Assembly (NCBI GenBank): GCA_026388915.1
Contig: JAPLIW010000318.1
Location: 1-5,852 of the forward strand
Length of the DNA: 5,852 nt
Direction: 5' to 3'
DNA from: Deltaproteobacteria bacterium
GTDB taxonomy: Bacteria > Desulfobacterota > SM23-61
Shown piece by piece: positions 1-5,299 of this stretch (its first letter is position 1; the number at the start of each line of letters is the position of its first letter). The notes under the pieces are model-generated. The model was given only the letters and a program-made list of their open reading frames with translations, was not told where the DNA came from and ran no database searches. The translations under genes were made by a program, and so were the position numbers.

Positions 1-27
1 CCCTGCAGGGGAAAGGAGGTTTCTTCC

Positions 28-444
28 ATGCTTTCCAAGACCGAGATTTTGAAGGCCCTGGCCAAATGGAACAAGGCCTGGGATAACCATGACCTCGACG
101 GGGTCATGGCACTCTTCCATGAAAACGTTATTTTTGAAAACTGGACCGGCGGAAGGGCCGAGGGGAAGGAGGCCCTGGGCAAAGCCTGGGAACCATGGTT
201 CAAAAACCATGGCGGCTTCCGGTTCACCGGGGAAGATACGTTCGTCGACGAAGCAGCTCAGAAGGTGCTTTATGAGTGGACCCTGGACTGGCCATCGAAT
301 GAGAAAAAATACCAGGGCAAAAGGGAGAAGAGAAGGGGACTGGATGTAATGCATTTCCAGGACGGAAAAATCATCCATAAGAGCACCTACTGCAAAACGA
401 CCCTGGAGATTGACGGAAAGAGGGTTAAACTGCTGGCGGAATAG
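28..444 (+). CDS. NTF2-like / SnoaL-like family protein
   Basis: 138-residue protein that looks like a single NTF2-like (SnoaL-type) alpha+beta barrel domain. Visible features are an N-terminal helix with the pattern WNKAWDNHDLDGVMALF (residues 14-30), a beta strand HENVIFENWTGG (31-42), a helix after EGKEAL (45-50), and a C-terminal strand pair RGLDVMHFQDGKIIHKSTY (103-121). The turn 'F-x-DGKI' is typical of the fold. Family members include polyketide cyclases, isomerases and many proteins of unknown substrate; nothing here fixes a reaction. There is no signal peptide, so it is probably cytoplasmic. The start is well supported: AAGGAGGT at 13-20 lies 7 nt before the ATG. It stands alone on its strand, with a 449-base spacer before the next likely gene. 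The fold assignment is fairly safe; the function is unknown. Confidence 0.85.
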   Translation: MLSKTEILKALAKWNKAWDNHDLDGVMALFHENVIFENWTGGRAEGKEALGKAWEPWFKNHGGFRFTGEDTFVDEAAQKVLYEWTLDWPSNEKKYQGKREKRRGLDVMHFQDGKIIHKSTYCKTTLEIDGKRVKLLAE

Positions 445-893
445 AGCCAATTCCCGGTTGCCAGTTCCGAGTTGCGGGGCTTAATAGGCAAAAGAACAAT
501 ACAAAGGAAAAATACACCATTTACACAAAGATATTTAGGTATAGAGGAGAAATTGTCGGGAAAAATTACAAATATTTAGATTTTCATGTTAACTCTTTGT
601 TTTTTTTATCTTTATTTTAAGCCATATTATTTGCCTAAATAAATACTGTAAAAAGTTTTTACGCCTTTTGGAAGATAAGGCCGCCATTATTTATAAGAAT
701 AGCTAATAAATTCAAAATGTTGTAGTTATGGTATATGTCTTGCAAGGAGAGAGGAACAGCCGAAATTCTTTATTTATCGGCCACAGCCCCCATTGATCCG
801 GCAGCCTGGGGGGAATCTATTTCAATAGGGTTCAATCGTTTTCTTTCTTCAAATCAGCCTGAGTTAGAATCACTTAGAAAGAGAGAAGGAGAA
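445..893. other. AT-rich intergenic spacer
   Basis: This stretch between the NTF2-like gene and the membrane miniprotein has no convincing gene. 480-730 is strongly AT-rich, with a run of eight T at 600-607 that lacks a GC-rich stem before it, and a short AT dyad TTATTT/AAATAA at 627-632 and 637-642. 445-480 has a GTTGCCAGTT/GAGTTGCGG-like stretch resembling short intergenic repeats. A sigma-54-like promoter candidate lies at 729-744. A reading frame stays open from an ATG at 735 into the miniprotein at 894, but that ATG has no ribosome binding site. Confidence 0.6.
729..744 (+). promoter_or_regulatory. candidate sigma-54 (-24/-12) promoter
   Basis: TGGTATATGTCTTGCA matches the sigma-54 consensus TGGCACG-N4-TTGCW at TGG, A and TTGCA, with the key GG (730-731) and GC (742-743) exactly 12 bp apart. 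The mismatches are at less critical positions of the -24 box. Transcription would start near 755, leaving about 140 nt of leader before the miniprotein ATG at 894. This is a motif match by eye in AT-rich DNA; no enhancer-binding protein gene is in the window. Confidence 0.35.
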
Positions 894-1031
894 ATGATTT
901 CCCTCGTAATTGGTCTTTTCATCGGCGCTTTCATCGGCTTCTTCCTGGCCGCCATAATTGCAAGGGGAAAGAGCGCCGAATCCATCACCCACCAGCCCCA
1001 AATTCCATTGACCAAGGTTACCCATCCCTGA
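894..1031 (+). CDS. small single-pass membrane protein
   Basis: 45-residue protein. Residues 1-23 form a hydrophobic, glycine-spaced membrane segment (MISLVIGLFIGAFIGFF, then LAAIIA), followed at once by a basic stretch (RGK) and a polar tail rich in proline and glutamine. The charge pattern suggests the N-terminus outside and the tail in the cytoplasm. The GxxxGxxxG spacing could allow helix packing. The architecture recalls short proteins of the DUF3789 kind, but I cannot assign it with confidence. The start at 894 is chosen over the in-frame ATG at 735 because AAGGAG (886-891) sits just before it, although the 2-nt spacing is short, and because the upstream extension has no ribosome binding site and an unprotein-like composition. 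Function unknown. It may not be translated at all. Confidence 0.5.
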   Translation: MISLVIGLFIGAFIGFFLAAIIARGKSAESITHQPQIPLTKVTHP

Positions 1032-1186
1032 TCCTCCGCCACTTTGATTGTTTTTCCGGGGGAATGGGGACTTCGCCTGCCAAGGTGTAGCTTCCGATGA
1101 AACTTGCCTCTCTGGCATCCATTTACTTTGCCTTCGCTTCCTGGTAGCATTTAGATAATTCAAACCAATGGGAAAGAAGGTGGAAA

Positions 1187-1987
1187 ATGGAATTTAAAAC
1201 CATAAGATTTGAAATCCCGGAACCCGGAATCGGCCTCATCACCCTAAATCGCCCCGAGCGCCTGAATGCCCTGAGTCTGGACATGGTGGGAGAACTCCAT
1301 GCGCTCTTCGCGGAGGTGGTGGGGCGGAAGGACGTTAGGGTTTTGATCCTCACCGGGGAAGGGCGGGGATTCTGCTCGGGGGCCGACCTGAAGGACGCCC
1401 GCCTGCGGCAGGAATTTCCGACCTCCCATCCCGACCCGACCGTTCACCTGATCGCCATCCAGAAAAAATACGCCGACCTGGTGCTGGAGATGCGGCATCT
1501 CCCCCAGCCCATCGTCGCCGCGGTCAACGGCCCGGCCGCCGGTGGGGGAATGTGCCTGGCCCTGGCGTCGGATGTGGTGATTGCCGGCCCAAAGGCTGCT
1601 TTTACCCCTTCCTTCATCAACATCGGGCTCTCCGGAGGAGAGATGGGGACGACTTTTTTCCTTCCCCAGAAAATCGGGAGCAGCCGGGCGGCCGAGATCC
1701 TGCTGACCGGGCGGACCGTCGATGCCCAGGAGGCAGAGAAGATCGGGCTGGTGAGCAGGGTCGTGGAAGAGAACCGCCTCCTGGGAGCAGCCATGGAAAT
1801 CGCCCGGGCCATGCTGGCCAAGAGTCCCATGGGACTGCGTTTCACCAAGGAGGCCCTGAACTTGAGCCTCACGGCACCTTCCCTGGAGGCGGCCATCGAA
1901 TTCGAAAACCGGAACCAGAGCATGTGCTGCTCGACCCCTGATTTCTTCAAGGCAGTGGAGGCGTTTATGAAAAGGAGACAGGGATAG
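1187..1987 (+). CDS. enoyl-CoA hydratase/isomerase (crotonase) family protein
   Basis: 266 residues, the usual length for a crotonase-fold acyl-CoA enzyme, expected to be cytoplasmic and oligomeric. The N-terminal strand/turn LITLNRPERLNALS (17-30) is typical. The two oxyanion-hole elements are GFCSGADL (61-68) and NGPAAGGGMCLALASDV (114-130), and LLTGRTVDAQEAEKIGLVSRVV (172-193) follows. The two catalytic glutamates of classical enoyl-CoA hydratase appear to be replaced by Cys123 (in GGGMCLA) and Ser142 (in PSFINIGL). An acidic residue, Glu152, sits in the loop GLSGGEMGT, where related isomerase and dehalogenase subgroups carry an acid. The acyl-CoA fold is therefore secure, but a hydratase reaction is doubtful; isomerase or another thioester chemistry fits better. 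Start supported by GAAAGAAGGTGG before the ATG. It stands alone, converging on the RodZ-like gene 59 nt downstream. Confidence 0.9.
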   Translation: MEFKTIRFEIPEPGIGLITLNRPERLNALSLDMVGELHALFAEVVGRKDVRVLILTGEGRGFCSGADLKDARLRQEFPTSHPDPTVHLIAIQKKYADLVLEMRHLPQPIVAAVNGPAAGGGMCLALASDVVIAGPKAAFTPSFINIGLSGGEMGTTFFLPQKIGSSRAAEILLTGRTVDAQEAEKIGLVSRVVEENRLLGAAMEIARAMLAKSPMGLRFTKEALNLSLTAPSLEAAIEFENRNQSMCCSTPDFFKAVEAFMKRRQG

Positions 1988-2003
1988 GAGAAAAAATCCT
2001 ACT

Positions 2004-2017
2004 CCGAGGGAATCCTC
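2004..2017 (+). terminator. weak hairpin between convergent genes
   Basis: CGAGG-GAAT-CCTCG forms a perfect 5-bp stem with a 4-nt loop, 17 nt after the crotonase stop and in the gap between two convergent genes. No T-run follows directly (the nearest is at 2041-2048), so an intrinsic terminator is only possible. The sequence around it (GGGAATCCTCGCAATGACCAG) also resembles a common degenerate intergenic repeat. Confidence 0.25.
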
Positions 2018-2046
2018 GCAATGACCAGTAATTTATAGGGTTTGTT

Positions 2047-2439
2047 TTAGTCCTTGTGCCGGAAAACCGACTTCCCCAACGAATAAGCCGGTGTCCCTCC
2101 TGCCATGGTGGTCAGAAAATCGAAGAGATGGTTTTTGATCTGTTTCAGGTGCCGGTTTGAGGAGGCCGATGACTCTTCCAACGAGCTTGGAGGAGGTTCG
2201 GCCTGGTTGCGGTAAAGGTTGAGAATTTCATCCGGATTCAACTGAACCAGCTTTGCATAACTGCGGATGAATCCCCGGACGTAAGTTTCTGAAGGAATGA
2301 GTTGAAAGGCATCTTCTTCGATGGCTTGGAGGAAGGCCAGCTTAATCCTGGTTTTCTTGGCTACCAATTCTAGAGAAACACTCTTTTCTTCTCTCTCCTT
2401 CTGAAGGAGCTGACCGACCGTCATTCCTTGGGGTGCCAT
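2047..2439 (-). CDS. RodZ-like helix-turn-helix domain protein (short, soluble)
   Basis: 130 residues from the chosen start. Residues about 6-67 match the N-terminal HTH_25 domain of RodZ-type proteins: GQLLQKEREEKSVSLELVA (9-27), a recognition-helix region KTRIKLAFLQAIEEDAF (29-45), then the signature TYVRGFIRSYAKLVQLNPDEIL (52-73). In RodZ this domain contacts MreB, and related domains bind DNA. Unlike full RodZ there is no transmembrane helix and no periplasmic beta domain; the protein ends with a short Ser/Pro-rich linker (82-95) and a basic amphipathic tail. It may be a soluble regulator or a truncated relative. The frame is open upstream to 2556, but the extension is Phe-rich and implausible. 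The ATG at 2439 has GAGAG at an 8-nt spacing; the alternatives are ATG at 2445 and 2424. It is divergent from the PA2779-family gene across an 877-base gap. Confidence 0.8.
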   Translation of the reverse strand: MAPQGMTVGQLLQKEREEKSVSLELVAKKTRIKLAFLQAIEEDAFQLIPSETYVRGFIRSYAKLVQLNPDEILNLYRNQAEPPPSSLEESSASSNRHLKQIKNHLFDFLTTMAGGTPAYSLGKSVFRHKD

Positions 2440-2447
2440 GGGCATAT

Positions 2448-2452
2448 CTCTC
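2448..2452 (-). promoter_or_regulatory. ribosome binding site deciding the RodZ-like start
   Basis: On the minus strand GAGAG lies 8 nt before the ATG at 2439. It is only 2 nt before the ATG at 2445. At the ATG at 2424 an AAGGA sits immediately next to the codon, which is too close. The 2439 start is therefore preferred, with modest certainty. Confidence 0.4.
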
Positions 2453-2828
2453 GCAGGAATTGGGAAATAATGGAATAATGGCGAAAATTTATTACTGCAC
2501 AAATCAGGCCAAAATTGTCTTTCAAAAAAAGAAAAAAGAAAAAATCCTTTATCCAAAAAGTTTTTATATTAATTCCAAAGGGTTTAAATGCTTCTTTGGA
2601 AAAAGAAAACCCTTAGCCATCTCCTTTTACCCCAAAAGGGCCATAGAATTCAAGGAAAAAATTACCTCTTTTGTGCTCCGATTTACAAAAATTGCCATTT
2701 TTCCCCGTTTAGGCCCCAATCTTTCTTAGGCTTCCGGCTGTCAGATCTTGATGCCTTTGCCGCTTGACCGGGCAGGAGTCCCATATAGAAGCCGGCGCTC
2801 TAGCCGCTCTGGCCGATTTTTTTGGCAA

Positions 2829-2844
2829 GGAGGCCGGAACCTCC
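2829..2844. repeat. short GC-rich hairpin
   Basis: GGAGG-CCGGAA-CCTCC is a 5-bp inverted repeat with a 6-nt loop, lying just outside the left arm of the larger inverted-repeat element. It has no T-run. Its role is unknown. Confidence 0.35.
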
Positions 2845-2958
2845 AAGCTTGTCTTCCTTTTCGCCAAGTAGGTGTTGCCCGGCCCGGAAGCAAGGGCGTT
2901 ACGCGCAAAAACCATGGGGCGACCCTCCTTTCTTGGGCCGGGCGGGCAATTGAAATGA

Positions 2959-2986
2959 GGAATGCAGAGTGCGGAATGCGGAATGG
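2959..2986 (+). repeat. heptamer repeat tract, left arm
   Basis: Four degenerate 7-bp units read GGAATGC, AGAGTGC, GGAATGC, GGAATGG. This is the inner left arm of the larger inverted-repeat element and pairs imperfectly with the tract at 3003-3034. Confidence 0.7.
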
Positions 2987-3002
2987 AAAAAAAGAAGTAA
3001 AA

Positions 3003-3034
3003 ATTCCGAATTCCACATTCCGAATTCCGAATTG
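3003..3034 (+). repeat. heptamer repeat tract, right arm (inverted)
   Basis: Units of ATTCCGA, ATTCCAC, ATTCCGA, ATTCCGA in 7-bp register are the approximate reverse complement of the 2959-2986 tract, separated from it by a short A-rich spacer. Such GGAATNC heptamer tracts are, to my knowledge, frequent in the intergenic DNA of Desulfobacterota and related genomes. Confidence 0.7.
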
Positions 3035-3302
3035 GGTACCGCCCGATAGGCCCGCCCACCCTGCGGAAGCACGGAGGGGATCTCCTGAGCGAATTCTTTT
3101 CCCGCCGATGCTTTTTGCGCGTAACGCCCTTGCTCCCGGACCACAAACTTTCTTTCCCATTAGAAAAAGAGTCGCAAAAGTGAAGGGGGGCAAGCGCCTC
3201 CGAGGTATTGACCTTTGGGGGATCATCCGCTAGTCTGGTAAAAGAATGCAATGGGCTTCAAGAATCCGCTTTCTGAACTCTCTATGAAAATCGCTTTTTC
3301 AA

Positions 3303-3308
3303 AAGGAG
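3303..3308 (+). promoter_or_regulatory. ribosome binding site deciding the PA2779-family start
   Basis: AAGGAG with an 8-nt spacing to the ATG at 3317. It favours this start over the upstream in-frame ATGs at 3251 and 3284, which have no comparable site and would put charged residues in front of the signal peptide. Confidence 0.75.
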
Positions 3309-3316
3309 AAGGTAAG

Positions 3317-3703
3317 ATGAAAAGACTGAAGGCGGTTTTAGTCTGGTATCTGGTCGGGGCCATGTTCGTGATCGCAATCACTCCGAAGTGCTTTGCCGGG
3401 TTTTCTGCGTCCGAGGTTATCGCTTTATCCCCGGCGGAGAGATCCGGCGATCTGCAAAAGTTGCAGAATTTTCTGGAGACCAAGATGGTCCGGGAAAGGC
3501 TGACAGACCTGGGCTTCACCCCGGAAGAGATCCGGATGAAACTGAGCGACCTCAGCGATTCGCAGATCCACCAGCTGGCCCTTAATCTAGATGAGATGAG
3601 GGTGGCGGGGGACGGCGTAGCCGTGTTCATCGTGGTTTTTTTAATTGTCGCCTTGATCGTGCTGATCATTTATGCCACGGGTCATAAAATTGTCCTTCAA
3701 TAA
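3317..3703 (+). CDS. PA2779-family exported membrane protein
   Basis: 128 residues. Residues 1-27 look like a signal peptide: MKRLK, a hydrophobic core, and CFA before Gly28 as a plausible cleavage site. The middle part is helical and charged: SAxEV-like start, AERSGDLQKLQNFLETKMVRERLTDLGFTPEEI (40-72), then LSDLSDSQIHQLALNLDEM (77-95). It ends with a glycine-containing turn (AGDG, 97-100) and one membrane helix (about 101-120), then the short tail TGHKIVLQ. This order, length and the 'VRExLxxLGxxPEE...LSDxxIxxLAxxLD' pattern match the PA2779 family, whose function is not established. In Pseudomonas, as I recall, the family gene lies beside a PA2778-type C39-like peptidase gene; here the neighbour is instead a radical SAM gene 45 nt downstream on the same strand, so the two are likely co-transcribed. 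Confidence 0.8.
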   Translation: MKRLKAVLVWYLVGAMFVIAITPKCFAGFSASEVIALSPAERSGDLQKLQNFLETKMVRERLTDLGFTPEEIRMKLSDLSDSQIHQLALNLDEMRVAGDGVAVFIVVFLIVALIVLIIYATGHKIVLQ

Positions 3704-3748
3704 TCCGACCCGGGCACCCCAAGGGCGAAATCTTTCTTTTCTGTTGGG

Positions 3749-4744
3749 ATGAAGAAATCTTTTTACATCCAGTGGCACATCACCAACCAGTGTAACCTTC
3801 GCTGCCGCCATTGCTACCAGGATGATTTTTCGAGAAAAGAGGACCTGGATGGGGAAGGGCTGAAGAAGGTTGCGGACAATATCGTTTCGGCCCTTCGAGG
3901 CTGGGGAGATAAAGCCTGCATCCACCTCACCGGGGGAGAACCCCTGTTGAAGCCCGAGCTGTTTCCGCTCCTGGAGTATCTGGATCAGCTTCCGGAGGTG
4001 GAAGAACTGGGGCTCATTACCAATGGCCTTCTTTTAAACGACGGAATCCTGGATCGCCTGGCCGCCGTCCGGAGGTTCAAGACGGTCAAGATTTCTCTGG
4101 ATGGGGCGGATGCGCAGGTCCATGATCGCATCCGCTCGACGGGGAATTTTGACCGGGTAGTGAAAAATGTGCCCCTGGTTCAGAAGAGAGAAATTTTCGA
4201 TGTGAATTTGATGTTCACGGTGATGAAGAGCAATCTGGGGAGTCTGCCCGCTTTCATCCGCCTGGGCGAGGAGCTGCGGGTGGACGGGATGATCATCGAA
4301 AGGTTTATCCCCTGGGGCCGGGGAATAGAGATCAGGGAGGAAGTCCTGGACCGGGAGCAGTGGCGGAGGATGCTGAAGGCCCTTTTTGAATATTTCTCCA
4401 TGGAGCTGGAAGAGGATGAAATCCCTCCTTACCAGGCTTTCCAGGTAGATCTTCGGGGGGAGGAGCCGCAACTTCTGGGCGCCCCCTGTGTCCTGGGGAC
4501 CGAAGGTTTCTGTGTCATGCCCCAGGGCGAAGTTTTCCCCTGCCGGAGATTTCCCCTGTCCATTGGAAACCTTTTAAGGAATCCTCTGCGGGAAATCTGG
4601 GAAAACTCCGAGGTCTTGCATCAACTTCGGAACAAGGAGAATCTGAAGGGGAAATGCGGAACCTGCGGCGAAGATGCCTGCACCGGTTGCCGCAGTCTGG
4701 CTTTTTCCTTAAAAAGGGGGGTGGGGGGGGATTTCAAAGATTAG
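3749..4744 (+). CDS. radical SAM/SPASM domain protein
   Basis: 331 residues. The radical SAM [4Fe-4S] motif is CNLRCRHC (Cys15, Cys19, Cys22), followed by the SAM-binding GGEP (62-65), strand LGLITNG (87-93) and KISLDGAD (114-121). The C-terminal SPASM region has seven cysteines: Cys247, Cys255 and Cys265 (in CVMPQGEVFPC), then Cys303, Cys306, Cys311 and Cys314 (KCGTCGEDACTGC), which would bind auxiliary Fe-S clusters. Enzymes of this architecture mature peptides or proteins or act in haem synthesis; the substrate here is unknown. It is cytoplasmic and oxygen-sensitive by family. The ATG has only a weak site (GTTGGG adjacent), and translation may depend on the PA2779-family gene 45 nt upstream. 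The 3' end runs through a G6-T-G8 tract, so the last few residues are the least certain part. The family call is secure; the role is not. Confidence 0.92.
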   Translation: MKKSFYIQWHITNQCNLRCRHCYQDDFSRKEDLDGEGLKKVADNIVSALRGWGDKACIHLTGGEPLLKPELFPLLEYLDQLPEVEELGLITNGLLLNDGILDRLAAVRRFKTVKISLDGADAQVHDRIRSTGNFDRVVKNVPLVQKREIFDVNLMFTVMKSNLGSLPAFIRLGEELRVDGMIIERFIPWGRGIEIREEVLDREQWRRMLKALFEYFSMELEEDEIPPYQAFQVDLRGEEPQLLGAPCVLGTEGFCVMPQGEVFPCRRFPLSIGNLLRNPLREIWENSEVLHQLRNKENLKGKCGTCGEDACTGCRSLAFSLKRGVGGDFKD

Positions 4745-4763
4745 TCGCCTGAATCAATTTTTC

Positions 4764-4790
4764 TCTGCAAAATATTCAAAACATTGCAGA
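4764..4790. promoter_or_regulatory. perfect 7-bp dyad upstream of the YbaK gene
   Basis: TCTGCAA and TTGCAGA (4764-4770 and 4784-4790) form a perfect inverted repeat with a 13-nt AT-rich spacer, so the half-site centres lie 20 bp apart, about two helical turns. It sits 16 nt before the GTG start at 4807. It could be an operator or a weak stem-loop after the radical SAM gene; no T-run follows, so it is not a good intrinsic terminator. Confidence 0.35.
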
Positions 4791-4806
4791 TAGGCAAAAC
4801 AAGCGG

Positions 4807-5292
4807 GTGAAAGTGTCTGAAAAACTCCAGTCCAGCGCGCAAAAGGTTCAAGAAGCATTGACTGCCCTCGGGCTGCCCTGTCAGGTGGTGGAACTCCCGG
4901 CGAGCACCCGCACGGCCCAGGAAGCCGCCCAGGCCATCGGGTGCACGGTGGCCCAGATCGTGAAATCCCTGATCTTCCGGGGAACACGGACGGGAAAGCC
5001 CATCCTGGTGCTGGCGAGCGGGGTGAACCGGGTAAACGAAAAGAGGCTGGGTGAAATGGCGGGGGAGCCGATCGGCAAGGCCGATGCGGACTTCGTGCGC
5101 CAGCACACCGGGTTTGCCATCGGGGGGGTCCCTCCGGTAGGCCACTCCACCCCGATCGAAACCTACATCGACGCCGACCTTCTGCAGTACCAGGAGATCT
5201 GGGCGGCTGCAGGCACGCCCCGCGCGGTCTTCCGCCTGATCCCGCAGGATCTTCAAAAGATGAATCACGGCTCCATCGTATCGATCCAGTAG
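4807..5292 (+). CDS. YbaK/EbsC family aminoacyl-tRNA deacylase-like protein
   Basis: 161 residues, full length for a YbaK/EbsC domain. Family members hydrolyse mischarged tRNA, typically Cys- or Ala-tRNA(Pro), in the cytoplasm; the exact substrate here cannot be told from sequence. Visible features are STRTAQEAAQAIGC (33-46), AQIVKSLIF (49-57) with Lys53 at the position of the conserved substrate-site lysine, the loop GGVPPVGH (106-113), DADLL (122-126), WAAAGTPRAVF (132-142) and the end LxxM(N)HGSIVSI. The start is GTG at 4807 or 4813; neither has a strong ribosome binding site. It follows the radical SAM gene by 62 nt, with a perfect dyad in the gap, so it may have its own control. A second, broken YbaK-family gene follows 7 nt later. 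Confidence 0.92.
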   Translation: MKVSEKLQSSAQKVQEALTALGLPCQVVELPASTRTAQEAAQAIGCTVAQIVKSLIFRGTRTGKPILVLASGVNRVNEKRLGEMAGEPIGKADADFVRQHTGFAIGGVPPVGHSTPIETYIDADLLQYQEIWAAAGTPRAVFRLIPQDLQKMNHGSIVSIQ

Positions 5293-5294
5293 GA
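5291..5294 (+). promoter_or_regulatory. ribosome binding site overlapping the upstream stop codon
   Basis: AGGA shares its first two bases with the TAG stop of the intact YbaK gene and lies 5 nt before the ATG at 5300. This shows that the second YbaK gene originally began at 5300 and was probably translationally coupled. The GTG at 5386 has no such site. Confidence 0.55.
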
Positions 5295-5299
5295 CGATT

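Larger units (their letters stand above)
2881..3142. repeat. imperfect inverted-repeat element, possibly MITE-like
   Basis: The outer arms include a perfect 22-bp inverted repeat, 2890-2911 against 3112-3133 (core AGGGCGTTACGCGC). The match continues outward with two mismatches to about 2881 and 3142 (GGCCCGGAAGC against the complement of GCTCCCGGACC). Inward, the arms remain related with gaps: CATGGGGCG against CATCGGCGG, GACCCTCC against GATCCCCTCC, and CGGGCGGGCAATT against CGGGCGGTACCCAATT. The innermost part is a pair of inverted heptamer tracts. The whole could fold into one long hairpin. It carries no gene, and I see no obvious target-site duplication. It may be a non-autonomous mobile repeat or two inverted copies of an interspersed repeat. 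Confidence 0.7.
2440..3316. other. long intergenic region with no credible gene
   Basis: 877 bases between divergent genes. 2460-2720 is AT-rich with A- and T-runs and probably holds the promoter of the RodZ-like gene, though I see no clear -35/-10 pair. From 2709 to 3250 the composition becomes GC-rich and three frames stay open for roughly 480-540 bases at once. Their translations are low-complexity and repeat-driven (for example RNAECGMRN and IPHSALCIPHF), they overlap each other on opposite strands, and none has a good ribosome binding site. I read this half as non-coding repeat DNA built around the inverted-repeat element at 2881-3142. Confidence 0.7.

Noticed and set aside
600..607. Run of eight T as an intrinsic terminator
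   Set aside because: No GC-rich stem precedes it, and it lies about 155 nt after the nearest stop codon in generally AT-rich DNA.
735..1031. 98-codon version of the membrane miniprotein
   Set aside because: The ATG at 735 has no ribosome binding site and overlaps the promoter-like motif. The internal ATG at 894 has AAGGAG and starts exactly at the membrane segment.
1444..1950. 168-codon minus-strand frame inside the crotonase gene
   Set aside because: It is antisense to a clearly coding gene in GC-rich DNA and shows no domain.
2001..2027. GAGGGAATCCTCGCAATGACC as a specific regulatory site
   Set aside because: It resembles a widespread degenerate intergenic repeat, and its small hairpin is already recorded as a weak terminator candidate.
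2433..2729. 98-codon plus-strand frame rich in Lys and Phe
   Set aside because: It lies in AT-rich spacer, starts inside the RodZ-like gene on the other strand, has no ribosome binding site, and its composition simply reflects A- and T-runs.
3209..3236. TTGACC-N17-TAGTCT as a sigma-70 promoter for the PA2779-family gene
   Set aside because: The -35 box is good, but the -10 box matches only about half of TATAAT, and it sits in GC-rich repeat-flanking DNA. Not strong enough to list.
3236..3250. TGGTAAAAGAATGCA as a sigma-54 promoter
   Set aside because: The GG and GC are 11 bp apart instead of 12, a spacing not tolerated by sigma-54.
2709..3251. Long overlapping open frames on both strands (up to 180 codons)
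   Set aside because: Three frames are open at once over the same repeat-rich DNA. The translations are driven by the heptamers and the inverted repeat, have no recognisable domain and lack ribosome binding sites.
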